NCBI GenBank assembly: GCA_934670175.1
Contig: CAKUOX010000024.1
Span: 1 to 34,267, forward strand
Length of the DNA stretch: 34,267 nucleotides
Source of the DNA: an uncultured Clostridia bacterium
GTDB taxonomy: Bacteria; Bacillota; Clostridia; Christensenellales; Aristaeellaceae
Direction of reading: 5' to 3'
The stretch's first letter is position 1. Each line of letters starts with the position of its first letter. Of the stretch, positions 16,086-23,456 are shown one piece after another. Made by a program: the position numbers and the translations under genes. Under the pieces are notes generated by a model, which worked only from the letters and a program-made list of their open reading frames with translations, did not search any database and was not told the DNA's origin.

Positions 16086-16988
16086 ATGGACTTCAAACAG
16101 CTGGAATCATTTGTCGCAGTGGTAGACGAGGGCAGCTTTTCCAACGCCGCAGCGCGTCTTCAACTATCCCAGTCCATGGTGACCATCCATATTCGGAATC
16201 TCGAGGCCGAGCTGGACACGCGGCTGCTGAACCGTACCACGCGCTCCATGGAGCTGAGCAGCGACGGGCAGACGTTTTATTATTACGCCAAGCAAATGCT
16301 CAAGCTCAACCGCGATAGCCTGTTCGCACTCACTCGTGCGGATCAAAACGAGCACGCCATCAACATCGTCGCCACGCCCTACACCAGCCGCTACTATCTG
16401 GCCAAGCGTATCGCCGAATTTGAGCGCGCGCATCCGGATACCAGCTTCAACATCACAGTCTGCTACAATTCGGAAATTCTGAACAAGCTGCGCGCGGGCG
16501 GCTTTCAGTTTGCCTTCTGCAATACCAAGATTATGGACGCGGATTATGCCGTGCACCATTACAACAGCGCCAAGCTGGTGGTCATCACCTCGAATACCGA
16601 TCGATTTAAAGCACTGCAGGGCAAGCCATTTCCGAATGAGCTCTTCGGAAAGGAACGCATCATCACCCGCAGCAGCACATCTGCGCTGCAGCAGGAATTC
16701 CTGCGCTGGGTCAAGCAGAATCTGCCGGGCACGAAACTGGATATTGCCGCCGCCGTGGACGATACGGAAACCATCAAGCACCTCGTGGCCAAGGACACTG
16801 GCATTTCTGTGATTTCCGAAGTCGCCGTGAACGAATATGTGGCAAGCGGCAAGCTGCTCTCCTTCTCGCTGGAGGGTACCATGCCCCACCACCTGTACTT
16901 TGTGAGCAAAAAGAAATACCTGTCTGTGCCGCAGATGCAATTTCGGGATTTCATACTTTCGGGCATCGGGCATGAGCAGCAAGAATAG
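16086..16988 (+). CDS. LysR-family transcriptional regulator
   Basis: 300 residues from an ATG after GAAGGAG. Residues 1-62 are the winged helix-turn-helix of the family ('MDFKQLESFVAVVDEGSFSN', then 'QSMVTIHIRNLEAELDTRLL'). A linker helix and the LysR substrate-binding domain (about 90-295) follow. The effector is unknown. It does not sit divergently next to an obvious target, the usual LysR arrangement: the upstream neighbour is an operon end and the downstream gene (a FucU-like mutarotase) converges on it. It could regulate itself or a distant locus. The sequence after its stop codon is copy 1 of the dispersed repeat described below. Confidence 0.92.
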   Translation: MDFKQLESFVAVVDEGSFSNAAARLQLSQSMVTIHIRNLEAELDTRLLNRTTRSMELSSDGQTFYYYAKQMLKLNRDSLFALTRADQNEHAINIVATPYTSRYYLAKRIAEFERAHPDTSFNITVCYNSEILNKLRAGGFQFAFCNTKIMDADYAVHHYNSAKLVVITSNTDRFKALQGKPFPNELFGKERIITRSSTSALQQEFLRWVKQNLPGTKLDIAAAVDDTETIKHLVAKDTGISVISEVAVNEYVASGKLLSFSLEGTMPHHLYFVSKKKYLSVPQMQFRDFILSGIGHEQQE

Positions 16989-16993
16989 AATCG

Positions 16994-17163
16994 AAAATCC
17001 AATCCCTTACCCATTTTACGCCCGGAAATCTGGAAAGCTTTAGCAAAAACGGGTGAGGGCGGTAGTGGTAATAGTGTTTGCTTCCCCGTCCACAGGCTGA
17101 AAAAAAGATTATGATAAGCTAAGACCGCGTTTCAGCTTGAAACGCGGTCGATGTTTTAGAACA
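16994..17163 (+). repeat. Dispersed non-coding element, copy 1 (candidate small RNA or terminator-bearing repeat)
   Basis: An 85-nt core (17014-17098) matches the reverse complement of 34150-34234 without gaps at 66 of 85 positions by my hand count. Similarity continues weakly upstream to about 16994. Downstream, in both copies, an AGCT-x2-GACCGC segment begins a perfect hairpin (here 12-bp arms, 17123-17149, 3-nt loop) followed by TCGATGTTTTAG. The core contains a short hairpin at 17029-17042 whose pairing is kept in the other copy despite base changes. I see no conserved open frame. It lies in the 238-bp gap between convergent LysR and FucU-like genes and could be the 3' end of the LysR mRNA, an independent RNA, or a mobile repeat. 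Confidence 0.75.
17123..17149. terminator. Hairpin ending repeat copy 1, between convergent genes
   Basis: A perfect 12-bp inverted repeat with a 3-nt loop. The plus side is followed by a short T-rich stretch (ATGTTTTAG); the minus side reaches a T7 run only about 17 nt further on. It probably terminates LysR transcription and perhaps the FucU-like transcript. Confidence 0.6.
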
Positions 17164-17226
17164 GAAATCTGCAAAGCTGGAATCTTGCGGGGCGATGGCG
17201 CTAAAGAAACGCCGACGCTTCTTACA

Positions 17227-17664
17227 TCAGTCCACCACGACGCCCTTTTTCAATATCACGTTGGCGTAGAGCGCCGTTTCGCCGCTCATGATCACCACGC
17301 TGGACTTCTCGCGCGTGCGATCATAGAACGCGCCGCGCTCGATCTCCTCAAAGCACTCGGCGCCGCGCGCGTCATATTTGCTCACGATCTGCTTGTAGGT
17401 GTCCCAGATGGGCGTCTCCACCGTGTCACCCGGCACCTTTGCCATCAGCATGACCGGATGCGCCACATAGGTATCCAGCGGCATCACCTTCAGAATCGCA
17501 TCCAGGATTTCCGGCACGCCATGACCATCCATGCGGATCTCGATCTTCGCGTTCGTGTGTCCCGGAAAGTTGCCGTCGCCAATGGTCAGCTCGTCGCCAT
17601 GACCCATCTCGCACAGAATCTTCAAAAGCTCCGGTGAAAGAATCTTCGGAATGCCCTTCAACAT
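17227..17664 (-). CDS. RbsD/FucU-family sugar mutarotase (FucU-like)
   Basis: 145 residues from an ATG with GGAGG 10 nt upstream. The family interconverts sugar anomers (L-fucose for FucU, D-ribose pyranose/furanose for RbsD). The conserved N-terminal motif MGHGDELTIGDGNFPG carries the catalytic-type His22 and Asp30. The C-terminal 'IMSGETALYANVILKKGV' matches the FucU pattern more closely than RbsD. Length fits (RbsD about 131, FucU about 140). It stands alone with no fucose isomerase, kinase or aldolase nearby. The ribose-type ABC importer 11 kb downstream is a possible but unproven partner. A TATAAT at 17719-17724 on the minus strand may be its -10 box; no good -35 is visible. Confidence 0.82.
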   Translation of the reverse strand: MLKGIPKILSPELLKILCEMGHGDELTIGDGNFPGHTNAKIEIRMDGHGVPEILDAILKVMPLDTYVAHPVMLMAKVPGDTVETPIWDTYKQIVSKYDARGAECFEEIERGAFYDRTREKSSVVIMSGETALYANVILKKGVVVD

Positions 17665-17777
17665 TTTGCTTCTACCTCCAAGCGTTCAAATTAGAGCGTG
17701 CGCCGCTCAGCTAATCCCATTATACACCATTTCGGCGTACCCGTCTCCGCAAAAAATGTTCTTTCACGCCTATTTTA

Positions 17778-17807
17778 TTGTACTTTTTTCACATTTGGGT
17801 GTATAAT
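17778..17807 (+). promoter_or_regulatory. Promoter of the 87-residue membrane protein gene
   Basis: TTGTAC at 17778-17783, an 18-nt spacer and TATAAT at 17802-17807, about 35 bp before the start codon. Confidence 0.65.
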
Positions 17808-17846
17808 AGGCATAAAAGCGCCTTTGCGCACATTTTGGAGGTACGC

Positions 17847-18110
17847 ATGATTAATATCAAAGCACTGCTGGGCGACCTGCCTGCCGCGATCCAATACGTC
17901 GTTATTATCGGCCTGATTCTGGTCATTCTCTATGTCTGCCTGCTGCTGACGCGCCTGATCGGCAAGGGACGCGGCGCGGAACAGCGCTACGACGATCCGG
18001 AGGCCTATGAAAAGAGCGTGCCGGATCTCTTTGCATCCACCTTTCTAAAGCGCAAGGCGAAGGAGAGCTTCCCCGACGCAGATAAAACGACCGAGGACAA
18101 GCCTGAATAA
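17847..18110 (+). CDS. Small single-pass membrane protein of unknown function
   Basis: 87 residues from the ATG following TTTTGGAGGTACGC; the open frame upstream has no ribosome binding site. Residues about 16-37 form one strongly hydrophobic helix with a basic flank (RLIGKGRG) on its C-terminal side, so the tail is predicted to be cytoplasmic. The tail is charged, rich in Lys, Glu and Asp. I do not recognise a family. It has its own promoter and ends 7 bp from the convergent dus gene, so the two transcripts probably overlap at their 3' ends. Confidence 0.72.
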   Translation: MINIKALLGDLPAAIQYVVIIGLILVILYVCLLLTRLIGKGRGAEQRYDDPEAYEKSVPDLFASTFLKRKAKESFPDADKTTEDKPE

Positions 18111-18117
18111 GCTATCG

Positions 18118-19134
18118 TTACCTGGGTATCGTATCCAGATTCGGCGCGGGCGCAAGCTCCGGATGCGGCAGCAGATCATTTCGCTGTGCCAGCCAGTTCA
18201 GCTGATCGGCAAGCGCACCGCAGAACGCATCCAGCGTCTCCAGCTGGTTAAGGCGCTCCAGCGCCGCGTGCCAGCCGCTGAGTCCGGCAAGATACCAGCT
18301 CGCATACTTTCGCATTTCACATATGGCGAAGCGCTCCGGCTTCTGTTCGCACAGCCGCCGCGCCAGCCTTTCAAGCAGGCATATGCGCTCCTCAGCGCCG
18401 CGCACGGGCGGGGTTTTCCCCTGCTCCAGCAGGGCGATGTCCTGAAATATCCACGGATTCTTCAGCGCCGCACGGCCGATGCACACGCCGTCCGCTCCGG
18501 TCTGCTCCATAAAGCTGCGCGCATCCTGCGCCCGTGTCACACCGCCGTTGGCATACAGCGGAATCTGCACCGCTTCACGCACGGCGCGCATCGCCTCGAT
18601 GTTCGGCTGACCGGTGTAGCGCTGCTCGCGCGTGCGGCCGTGCAGTATGATCTCAAAGCAGCCCGCATCCTGCGCCATGCGGCACAGCTCGGGCGCGACA
18701 ATGTGCCTGTTATCCCAGCCGAGCCGCAGCTTCAGCCGAACCGGCATGCTGACCGCCGCGCATACGGCTCGCAATATTTCCTGCGCACGCGGCAGATCCA
18801 GCAGCAGCGCGGAGCCATTGCCGCTGCCCACCACGCAGCGCGCGGGGCAGCCCATGTTAATCTCAACTGCATCAAAGCGGTTCAGCGCCTCAAGGCGCCG
18901 CGCCGCCTCCGCCATCACTGCCGGATCGTTGCCGATCAATTGCGCAGCCAGATATTTTTCCTCCGGACGGCGCAGAAGCAGCGCCTCGGCCGCCGAACTG
19001 CGCTTGCGGCGCATGCGCGCCAGCCCCAGCGCGCCGATCATTTCCGTGGTCGCGCCGTCTGCGCCATATTCAAAGCACACGCTGCGCAGCGGCGCGCCGC
19101 TCATGCCGTCCATCGCCGCCAGCAGGCATTTCAT
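18118..19134 (-). CDS. dus: tRNA-dihydrouridine synthase (Dus family)
   Basis: 338 residues from the ATG at 19134; AAAGGAG lies 15 nt upstream, which is long, and a CTG two codons earlier would be better spaced, so the exact start is uncertain. It is an FMN enzyme that reduces uridines in the tRNA D-loop using NADPH. Visible family features are 'EINMGCPARCVVGSGNGSAL' with catalytic Cys96, 'ILHGRTREQRYTG', a glycine motif YANGGV and the phosphate-binding 'VCIGRAALKNPWIFQDI'. The C-terminal helical tRNA-binding domain is present and the length is normal. The glycine motif reads NGGV where many members have NGDI. It diverges from the Smr gene with only 43 bp between starts. Confidence 0.9.
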   Translation of the reverse strand: MKCLLAAMDGMSGAPLRSVCFEYGADGATTEMIGALGLARMRRKRSSAAEALLLRRPEEKYLAAQLIGNDPAVMAEAARRLEALNRFDAVEINMGCPARCVVGSGNGSALLLDLPRAQEILRAVCAAVSMPVRLKLRLGWDNRHIVAPELCRMAQDAGCFEIILHGRTREQRYTGQPNIEAMRAVREAVQIPLYANGGVTRAQDARSFMEQTGADGVCIGRAALKNPWIFQDIALLEQGKTPPVRGAEERICLLERLARRLCEQKPERFAICEMRKYASWYLAGLSGWHAALERLNQLETLDAFCGALADQLNWLAQRNDLLPHPELAPAPNLDTIPR

Positions 19135-19177
19135 TTTCAGCGTTATCCACTCCTTTGAAAGCGAGGTCTCCCCCACC

Positions 19178-19426
19178 ATGCCGCAGCCATCCATTCTCGA
19201 AATCGACCTGCACGGCAAAAATACTTATCAGGCGCGCGTCGCCATCGACGCGGCGCTGCGCCGAGCCAGCGCCGCCACCTACCGCATCCGGCTGATTCAC
19301 GGCTGCAATCTCGGCACGGCGATTCTGGATTTCATCTGGGATACCTATGAAAACCATCCGCGCGTGCTGCGGCTCGCCGAGGGTGCAAACCGCGGCATTA
19401 CGGAGCTGGTACTGCGCGAATACTGA
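19178..19426 (+). CDS. Small stand-alone Smr-domain protein
   Basis: 82 residues from the ATG at 19178, preceded by GAGG at an 11-nt spacing. The domain is the one found at the C-terminus of MutS2, and solitary versions are known. 'EIDLHGKNTYQARVAIDAAL' gives the D-L-H-G motif at residues 10-13, and 'LIHGCNLGTAI' matches the second conserved H-G-x-G-like motif, here with Asn-Leu before the second Gly. Smr domains can nick DNA or cleave RNA; activity here is not established. The gene sits inside a much longer open frame whose upstream part lies antisense to dus and has no protein-like character, so only this part is believed. It ends 5 bp from the convergent amidohydrolase. Confidence 0.78.
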   Translation: MPQPSILEIDLHGKNTYQARVAIDAALRRASAATYRIRLIHGCNLGTAILDFIWDTYENHPRVLRLAEGANRGITELVLREY

Positions 19427-19431
19427 ACGCG

Positions 19432-20301
19432 CTAAAGCGCATTTGGTTTGAACCTGCGCCGTATCTCCGCGGCGCCGCGCGCGAGCAGCGCATCTGCGTC
19501 CGCGCCGAGTAGCGCCGCCAGATAGCGCATCTCGTCCGCCGCACCCTGAACGTGCGGCACAAGATAGGCGCCCGCGTCGCTGCCGGGCGCAATGATGCCG
19601 CCCATCGCCGCAAAGGCGCGCAGATTCCGCTGCTGTCCTTCCAACAGCGGCTCGAGCACCGCATCCGGATACCGCCCGCAGCCGAGCAAATTGCCGATGG
19701 TGGCCAGCGTCGGCGTCCATACCGTACCGTGCGCGGCCATGGCGCGCAGCGCCGCAGCGTCCAAATACGCGCCATGCTCCACTGAATCCACGCCAGCCTC
19801 CGCCGCCGCGCGCACCGTGGCCGCGCCGTTGGCGTGCGCCATCACCGAAAAGCCCTCGCCATGCGCGATGTGTATCATCTCCGCGACGGTCTCATCCGGC
19901 AGCGGCGCGCTCGTGATCACGCCGTAATGGTTGAAATCCATCAAGCCCGAGATCATGATCTTGATAAAATCCGCGCCGAGCATCTTCGCCTCGGCAACCA
20001 GCGCGCGATACTGGCGCAAATCCTCGAAGCCGCGGCCGATGAAGCTGCCGTAATGGCCGCGACAGTAGATCGGAAACGCGGGCGCGCGGTAATCGATGTC
20101 GTATTCCGGTGCAAGCCGCGCCGCCGCCATGCACACGCCCCAGGCGTCGCCGCCGTCGCGCAGGAAGGTCACGCCCTGCGCCGCATACGCCCGCAGGCGC
20201 TCGCGGATCAGCGCCTCATCCGGCTCGATGCGCTGGTGATCGATTGCGGCGCGATAATACACGCCGTCCAGTATCATATGAATATGGCAGTCGCACGACA
20301 T
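19432..20301 (-). CDS. Metal-dependent amidohydrolase (imidazolonepropionase-like family)
   Basis: 289 residues from an ATG with AAGGGGA upstream. The fold's metal ligands are visible: H-x-H at residues 6 and 8 in CDCHIHMI, a central 'GADFIKIMISG' lysine, 'FSVMAHANGAATV', 'DSVEHGAYLD', and the C-terminal 'IIAPGSDAGAY' aspartate. The protein begins at the H-x-H strand and lacks the N-terminal beta-sandwich of larger members (usually about 400 residues), so it is a short form. Likely a cytoplasmic hydrolase acting on a C-N or C-O bond of a small molecule; the substrate cannot be read from sequence, and no pathway partner is adjacent. Confidence 0.85.
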   Translation of the reverse strand: MSCDCHIHMILDGVYYRAAIDHQRIEPDEALIRERLRAYAAQGVTFLRDGGDAWGVCMAAARLAPEYDIDYRAPAFPIYCRGHYGSFIGRGFEDLRQYRALVAEAKMLGADFIKIMISGLMDFNHYGVITSAPLPDETVAEMIHIAHGEGFSVMAHANGAATVRAAAEAGVDSVEHGAYLDAAALRAMAAHGTVWTPTLATIGNLLGCGRYPDAVLEPLLEGQQRNLRAFAAMGGIIAPGSDAGAYLVPHVQGAADEMRYLAALLGADADALLARGAAEIRRRFKPNAL

Positions 20302-20375
20302 GGCTTCATCCCCTTATACGATCATTTTAAAACACAAAGATTGTTTTTTCAACCGCATTAACGCATGCAGCGCGC

Positions 20376-20404
20376 TTGACTCGCAGTTTATTTTGGTTTA
20401 AAAT
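20376..20404 (+). promoter_or_regulatory. Promoter of rubrerythrin
   Basis: TTGACT at 20376-20381, a 17-nt spacer and TAAAAT at 20399-20404, about 60 bp before the start codon. I did not see a clear PerR-type operator. Confidence 0.7.
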
Positions 20405-20464
20405 AGGGCTGTGTGCATGATTTGCGCTGCGTTTCGGGTATAAATAATCCTGGGAGGTGTTCAA

Positions 20465-20998
20465 ATGAACCTGAAGGGATCCAAAACCGAAACGAACCTG
20501 CAAACGGCCTTCATGCAGGAATGTCAGGCGCGCAGCCGCTATACGCTGTTTTCAGAAACCGCGCGCCGCGAGGGCTACGAACAAATCGCAGCGATTTTCA
20601 ATGAGACCGCCGAAAATGAGCGCGCCCACGCGCAGATCTGGCTGAATGCGCTGGGTGAAATGGGCTCGACCCTGCAAAACCTGAACAAGTCCGCCGAGGG
20701 CGAGAATTACGAATGGACGCAGATGTACGACTGCTTTGCCCGCGAAGCGGAGCAGGAGGGCTTTGTGGAGCTCGCGGCGAAATTCCGCGCCGTAGGCGAA
20801 ATCGAAAAGGCGCACGAGGAGCGCTACCGCCGCCTGCTGAGCAATATGGATTTGCAGGCTGTGTTCTGCAAAAGCGGCGAGGTCATCTGGCAGTGCCGGA
20901 ACTGCGGCCATCTGGCAACGGGAACGATAGCGCCCGAGACCTGTCCGGTATGCGGGCACGCGCAAAGCTATTTTCAGGTCAAACCCGATAATTATTAA
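20465..20998 (+). CDS. Rubrerythrin (peroxide reductase)
   Basis: 177 residues from an ATG after GGGAGGTGTTCAA. It reduces hydrogen peroxide to water in anaerobes, taking electrons from rubredoxin or ferredoxin systems. The N-terminal four-helix ferritin-like domain has the di-iron ligands at Glu19, Glu52 and His55 (E-N-E-R-A-H) and the second pair of helices ('FAREAEQEGFVELAAKF', 'EIEKAHEERYRRLL'). The C-terminal rubredoxin-like domain binds one iron through Cys144, Cys147, Cys160 and Cys163. Length is slightly below the 190 or so typical for the family. The next gene, 62 bp downstream on the same strand, is an FTR-like protein, so a shared redox-stress operon is likely. Confidence 0.95.
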   Translation: MNLKGSKTETNLQTAFMQECQARSRYTLFSETARREGYEQIAAIFNETAENERAHAQIWLNALGEMGSTLQNLNKSAEGENYEWTQMYDCFAREAEQEGFVELAAKFRAVGEIEKAHEERYRRLLSNMDLQAVFCKSGEVIWQCRNCGHLATGTIAPETCPVCGHAQSYFQVKPDNY

Positions 20999-21017
20999 GG
21001 ATCGTTCTTTAAGCCTG

Positions 21018-21035
21018 CCGGTGCGCGCGCACCGG
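21018..21035. repeat. 18-nt perfect palindrome between rubrerythrin and the FTR-like gene
   Basis: CCGGTGCGC followed by its reverse complement. It is followed by only TTTAC, so it is more likely an attenuator or an mRNA-processing structure than a full terminator. Confidence 0.5.
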
Positions 21036-21060
21036 TTTACATAATGGGAGGATATGAAAA

Positions 21061-21258
21061 ATGAAGATTCGCTACAACGAAAACCAGGAGATCGTGGACA
21101 GCGTGAAGGAAGGCCTGAAGCGTACGGGCGGTTACTGCCCCTGCCGCCTGGCGCGCACGGAGGAAAACAAGTGCATGTGCAAGGAATTCCGCGATCAGAT
21201 CAAGGATCCGAACTTTGAAGGCTATTGCCACTGTCTGCTGTACTACAAGGAAAAATAA
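21061..21258 (+). CDS. Ferredoxin:thioredoxin reductase catalytic-subunit-like protein
   Basis: 65 residues from an ATG after GGGAGGATATGAAAA. The cysteine pattern is that of the FTR catalytic beta chain: C-P-C at 26-28, C-M-C at 38-40 and C-H-C at 56-58, which in FTR supply a 4Fe-4S cluster and the redox-active disulphide. The second pair is C-M-C rather than C-P-C, the spacings are 9 and 15 residues (shorter, then longer, than in plant FTR), and the protein is much shorter than the plant or cyanobacterial subunit of about 110. Similar short proteins occur in anaerobic Clostridia. It probably passes electrons from ferredoxin to a thioredoxin-like partner; its position after rubrerythrin suggests oxidative-stress defence. 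No FTR variable subunit is nearby. Confidence 0.82.
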   Translation: MKIRYNENQEIVDSVKEGLKRTGGYCPCRLARTEENKCMCKEFRDQIKDPNFEGYCHCLLYYKEK

Positions 21259-21326
21259 AGCGTCGTCGACGTATTCGCATACGCGCTTAAGACGCGCTTT
21301 TGCTGCTTCGTGCCCTTCAACGTAAA

Positions 21327-21358
21327 ATCGCCGGAACCATACAAACGGTTCCGGCGAT
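21327..21358. terminator. Bidirectional terminator between the FTR-like gene and the nucleoside importer
   Basis: A perfect 12-bp stem, arms 21327-21338 and 21347-21358, with an 8-nt loop. T-containing tails follow on both strands (CGCTTTTGC on the plus side, TTTACG on the minus side). Confidence 0.8.
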
Positions 21359-21375
21359 CGCTTTTGCGCCAAAGA

Positions 21376-22329
21376 TCATCTGTCCTCTCGGAAATAGGCC
21401 AGTCCCAGGCTCTGGGGCGGCTGATCCTCGCGCTTTTTACGAATGCTGGTGAAAATCAGCACAAGTATGGTAACGAGGTATGGCAGCATTTTCAGCAGCG
21501 GCTTGGTGGCCATGGTCACATTGATCCAGCTGATATTGGAAATATAGCTGCTGCAGCTGAACAGAAAGCCGAATATCGTAGAGCCGATAATGGTCATATG
21601 CGGGCGCCACAGCGCAAAGATTACCAGCGCGACGGAGAGCCAGCCCAGACCCTCCAGGCTTTTGTAGGCCTCGGTAGACGCCATGTAATCAATGATATAG
21701 TAGAAGCCGCCCAGACCCGCGATACCGCAGCCGATGCAGGACGCGCCGTACTTGTACCTGCTGACGTTCACGCCCATTGCGTCCGCCGTCGCCGGACTTT
21801 CGCCCACTGCGCGCAGGTGCAGGCCGATCTTCGTGCGATAGAGCACATAGGAGGCAGCGATGGCGATAATCACGCCCATGAAGAACATCACGCCCAGATA
21901 CTGGAACGCGTCTGTCCTGCCCGCAAACGGCCAGCGGTACAGCTGCTTGGGGCCGACCAGATAGACGGTCTCGTCCATCTCGCTCATGATGACCTTCATC
22001 AGGCCAACGCCGAACGTGGTAAGCGCGAGGCCGGTCACGTTCTGGTTGGCGCGCAGCGAAACCGTCAGGAAGCTGTAAATCAGCCCCATCAGCGTGCCCA
22101 TGGCGAGCGAGCCCAGAATGCCCAGAACGACGATCATAAACGCGGGCAGCGAGGACTTGCCGATCATGTTCAGCACCAGGCATCCGCCTGCGCCGCCCAT
22201 GCACATCACGCCGGGAATGCCCAGGTTCAGCTGGCCGCCCTTTTCGGTGATGATCTCGCCGGTGGAGCCATACATGAAGGTCGCGCCAAAGGCGAGAGAA
22301 TCGATCAGGAAATTCAACCAGATGCTCAT
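21376..22329 (-). CDS. Nucleoside ABC transporter permease (NupQ-like)
   Basis: 317 residues with about eight to ten hydrophobic helices. It forms half of the membrane channel of a BMP-dependent nucleoside importer. The family features are 'GEIITEKGGQLNLGIPGVM' near the N-terminus (other members read G-E-x-x-x-E-x-x-G-x-L-N-I-G-x-E-G), a central segment carrying 'SLRANQNVTGLAL', and 'LGWLSVALVIFALWRPH' near the C-terminus. Its start codon overlaps the stop of the second permease by 4 bp (ATGA), showing translational coupling, and it is the last gene of the operon, followed by a terminator. The proline or glutamate usual after the LNIG motif is replaced by PG here. Confidence 0.9.
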   Translation of the reverse strand: MSIWLNFLIDSLAFGATFMYGSTGEIITEKGGQLNLGIPGVMCMGGAGGCLVLNMIGKSSLPAFMIVVLGILGSLAMGTLMGLIYSFLTVSLRANQNVTGLALTTFGVGLMKVIMSEMDETVYLVGPKQLYRWPFAGRTDAFQYLGVMFFMGVIIAIAASYVLYRTKIGLHLRAVGESPATADAMGVNVSRYKYGASCIGCGIAGLGGFYYIIDYMASTEAYKSLEGLGWLSVALVIFALWRPHMTIIGSTIFGFLFSCSSYISNISWINVTMATKPLLKMLPYLVTILVLIFTSIRKKREDQPPQSLGLAYFREDR

Positions 22330-23456
22330 TTGACGCCCTCCTTGATCGCAGCGTGCGTCCTGCGGCGCAGCTTTACCTTGTAGTTGATGAAGAATTCGGA
22401 GCCGATGATGAAGAACAGTATGATGCCCACGATGACGTCAGGGATTGCGCCGCTGACGTTAAAGTCCTGCGAGATCTGCGCCGCGCCCTGGTTCAGCAGC
22501 GTGATCAGGCCGGAGGTCAGCAGCATGACCAGCGGATTAAAGTGCGCCAGCCACGACACCATGATGGCGGTAAAGCCCTGCCCGCCGATGGACTCGGTAG
22601 TAATGCTCTGGTCGAGTCCTGCGCCGATCAGATAGCCGGTCAGGCCGCACAGCAGGCCGCTGACGATCATCGTGCGAACGATGATCTTTTTCACGTTCAT
22701 GCCGCTGTACTGCGCGGTGCGGATGCTGCTGCCGACCACAGAGATTTCATAGCCCTGCTTGCTGTAATTCAAATAAATGTGCAGCGCGATCGTCAGCAAA
22801 AGCGCGATCAGGATGATCAGGAAATAATCGTGCACCACCGACGGCAGCTTGCCGACGGACAGCTTGCCCAGAGAGGACGAGCCGCTGGGCACCCAGACCA
22901 CCAGAAAATAGCTGACGGCGTTGATGGCCACATAATTCATCATCAGCGTAAAGAGCGTTTCGTTGGTATTCCACTTTGCCTTGCAAATGGCGGGAAACAC
23001 CGCCCAAATCGCACCGCAGAGCAGCGCCGCTGCAAGCATCAGCACCAGCAGCAGCCATTCCGGCACGCTTCCGCCCAGGTAGAACGCCACGGCAATTGCG
23101 CCCCAGACGCCCATCAGCGTCTGTCCTTCTGCGCCCGTATTCCAGAAACGCATGCGGAATGCCGGCGTGACGGCCAGCGAAATGCACTGCAGCACGGCCA
23201 TGTTCTTGAAGAACTTCCACATCTTGCGGGATGTGCTGAAGGAGCTCTTCACCAGGAAGCTGGAATAAAAATCGAGGATACTCTTGCTGCCGGAGCGCAG
23301 CTTATCGCTGAGAATATAGGCAACGCCGCCGCACACCACGAGCCCCAGCAGGATCGCAGTCAGGCGAATCAGCCATGCCTTTGCGGCGGATATGCTCTCG
23401 CGCTTGGAAAGATGAAGCAGCGGCTCATTTATGGGCGTATTTCGCTTTTCGTTCAT
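22326..23456 (-). CDS. Nucleoside ABC transporter permease (NupP-like)
   Basis: 376 residues from the ATG at 23456, which overlaps the ATPase stop by one base (TGATG); the GTG immediately before it is an equally spaced alternative after AAAGGAG. About ten hydrophobic helices follow a 35-residue polar N-terminus. Family features are 'FRMRFWNTGAEGQTLMGVW' (about 105-123), 'NETLFTLMMNYVAI' and 'GQGFTAIMVSWLAHFNPL'. It pairs with the NupQ-like subunit to form the channel. The tightly packed order ATPase, permease, permease is that of the Bacillus guanosine importer NupNOPQ and related BMP systems. Confidence 0.9.
   Translation of the reverse strand: MNEKRNTPINEPLLHLSKRESISAAKAWLIRLTAILLGLVVCGGVAYILSDKLRSGSKSILDFYSSFLVKSSFSTSRKMWKFFKNMAVLQCISLAVTPAFRMRFWNTGAEGQTLMGVWGAIAVAFYLGGSVPEWLLLVLMLAAALLCGAIWAVFPAICKAKWNTNETLFTLMMNYVAINAVSYFLVVWVPSGSSSLGKLSVGKLPSVVHDYFLIILIALLLTIALHIYLNYSKQGYEISVVGSSIRTAQYSGMNVKKIIVRTMIVSGLLCGLTGYLIGAGLDQSITTESIGGQGFTAIMVSWLAHFNPLVMLLTSGLITLLNQGAAQISQDFNVSGAIPDVIVGIILFFIIGSEFFINYKVKLRRRTHAAIKEGVK

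Noticed and set aside
18632..19177. N-terminal extension of the Smr open frame
   Set aside because: This part is antisense to dus, rich in Arg/Ser/Ala with no domain character. Only the last 82 residues look like protein, and they have their own ATG.
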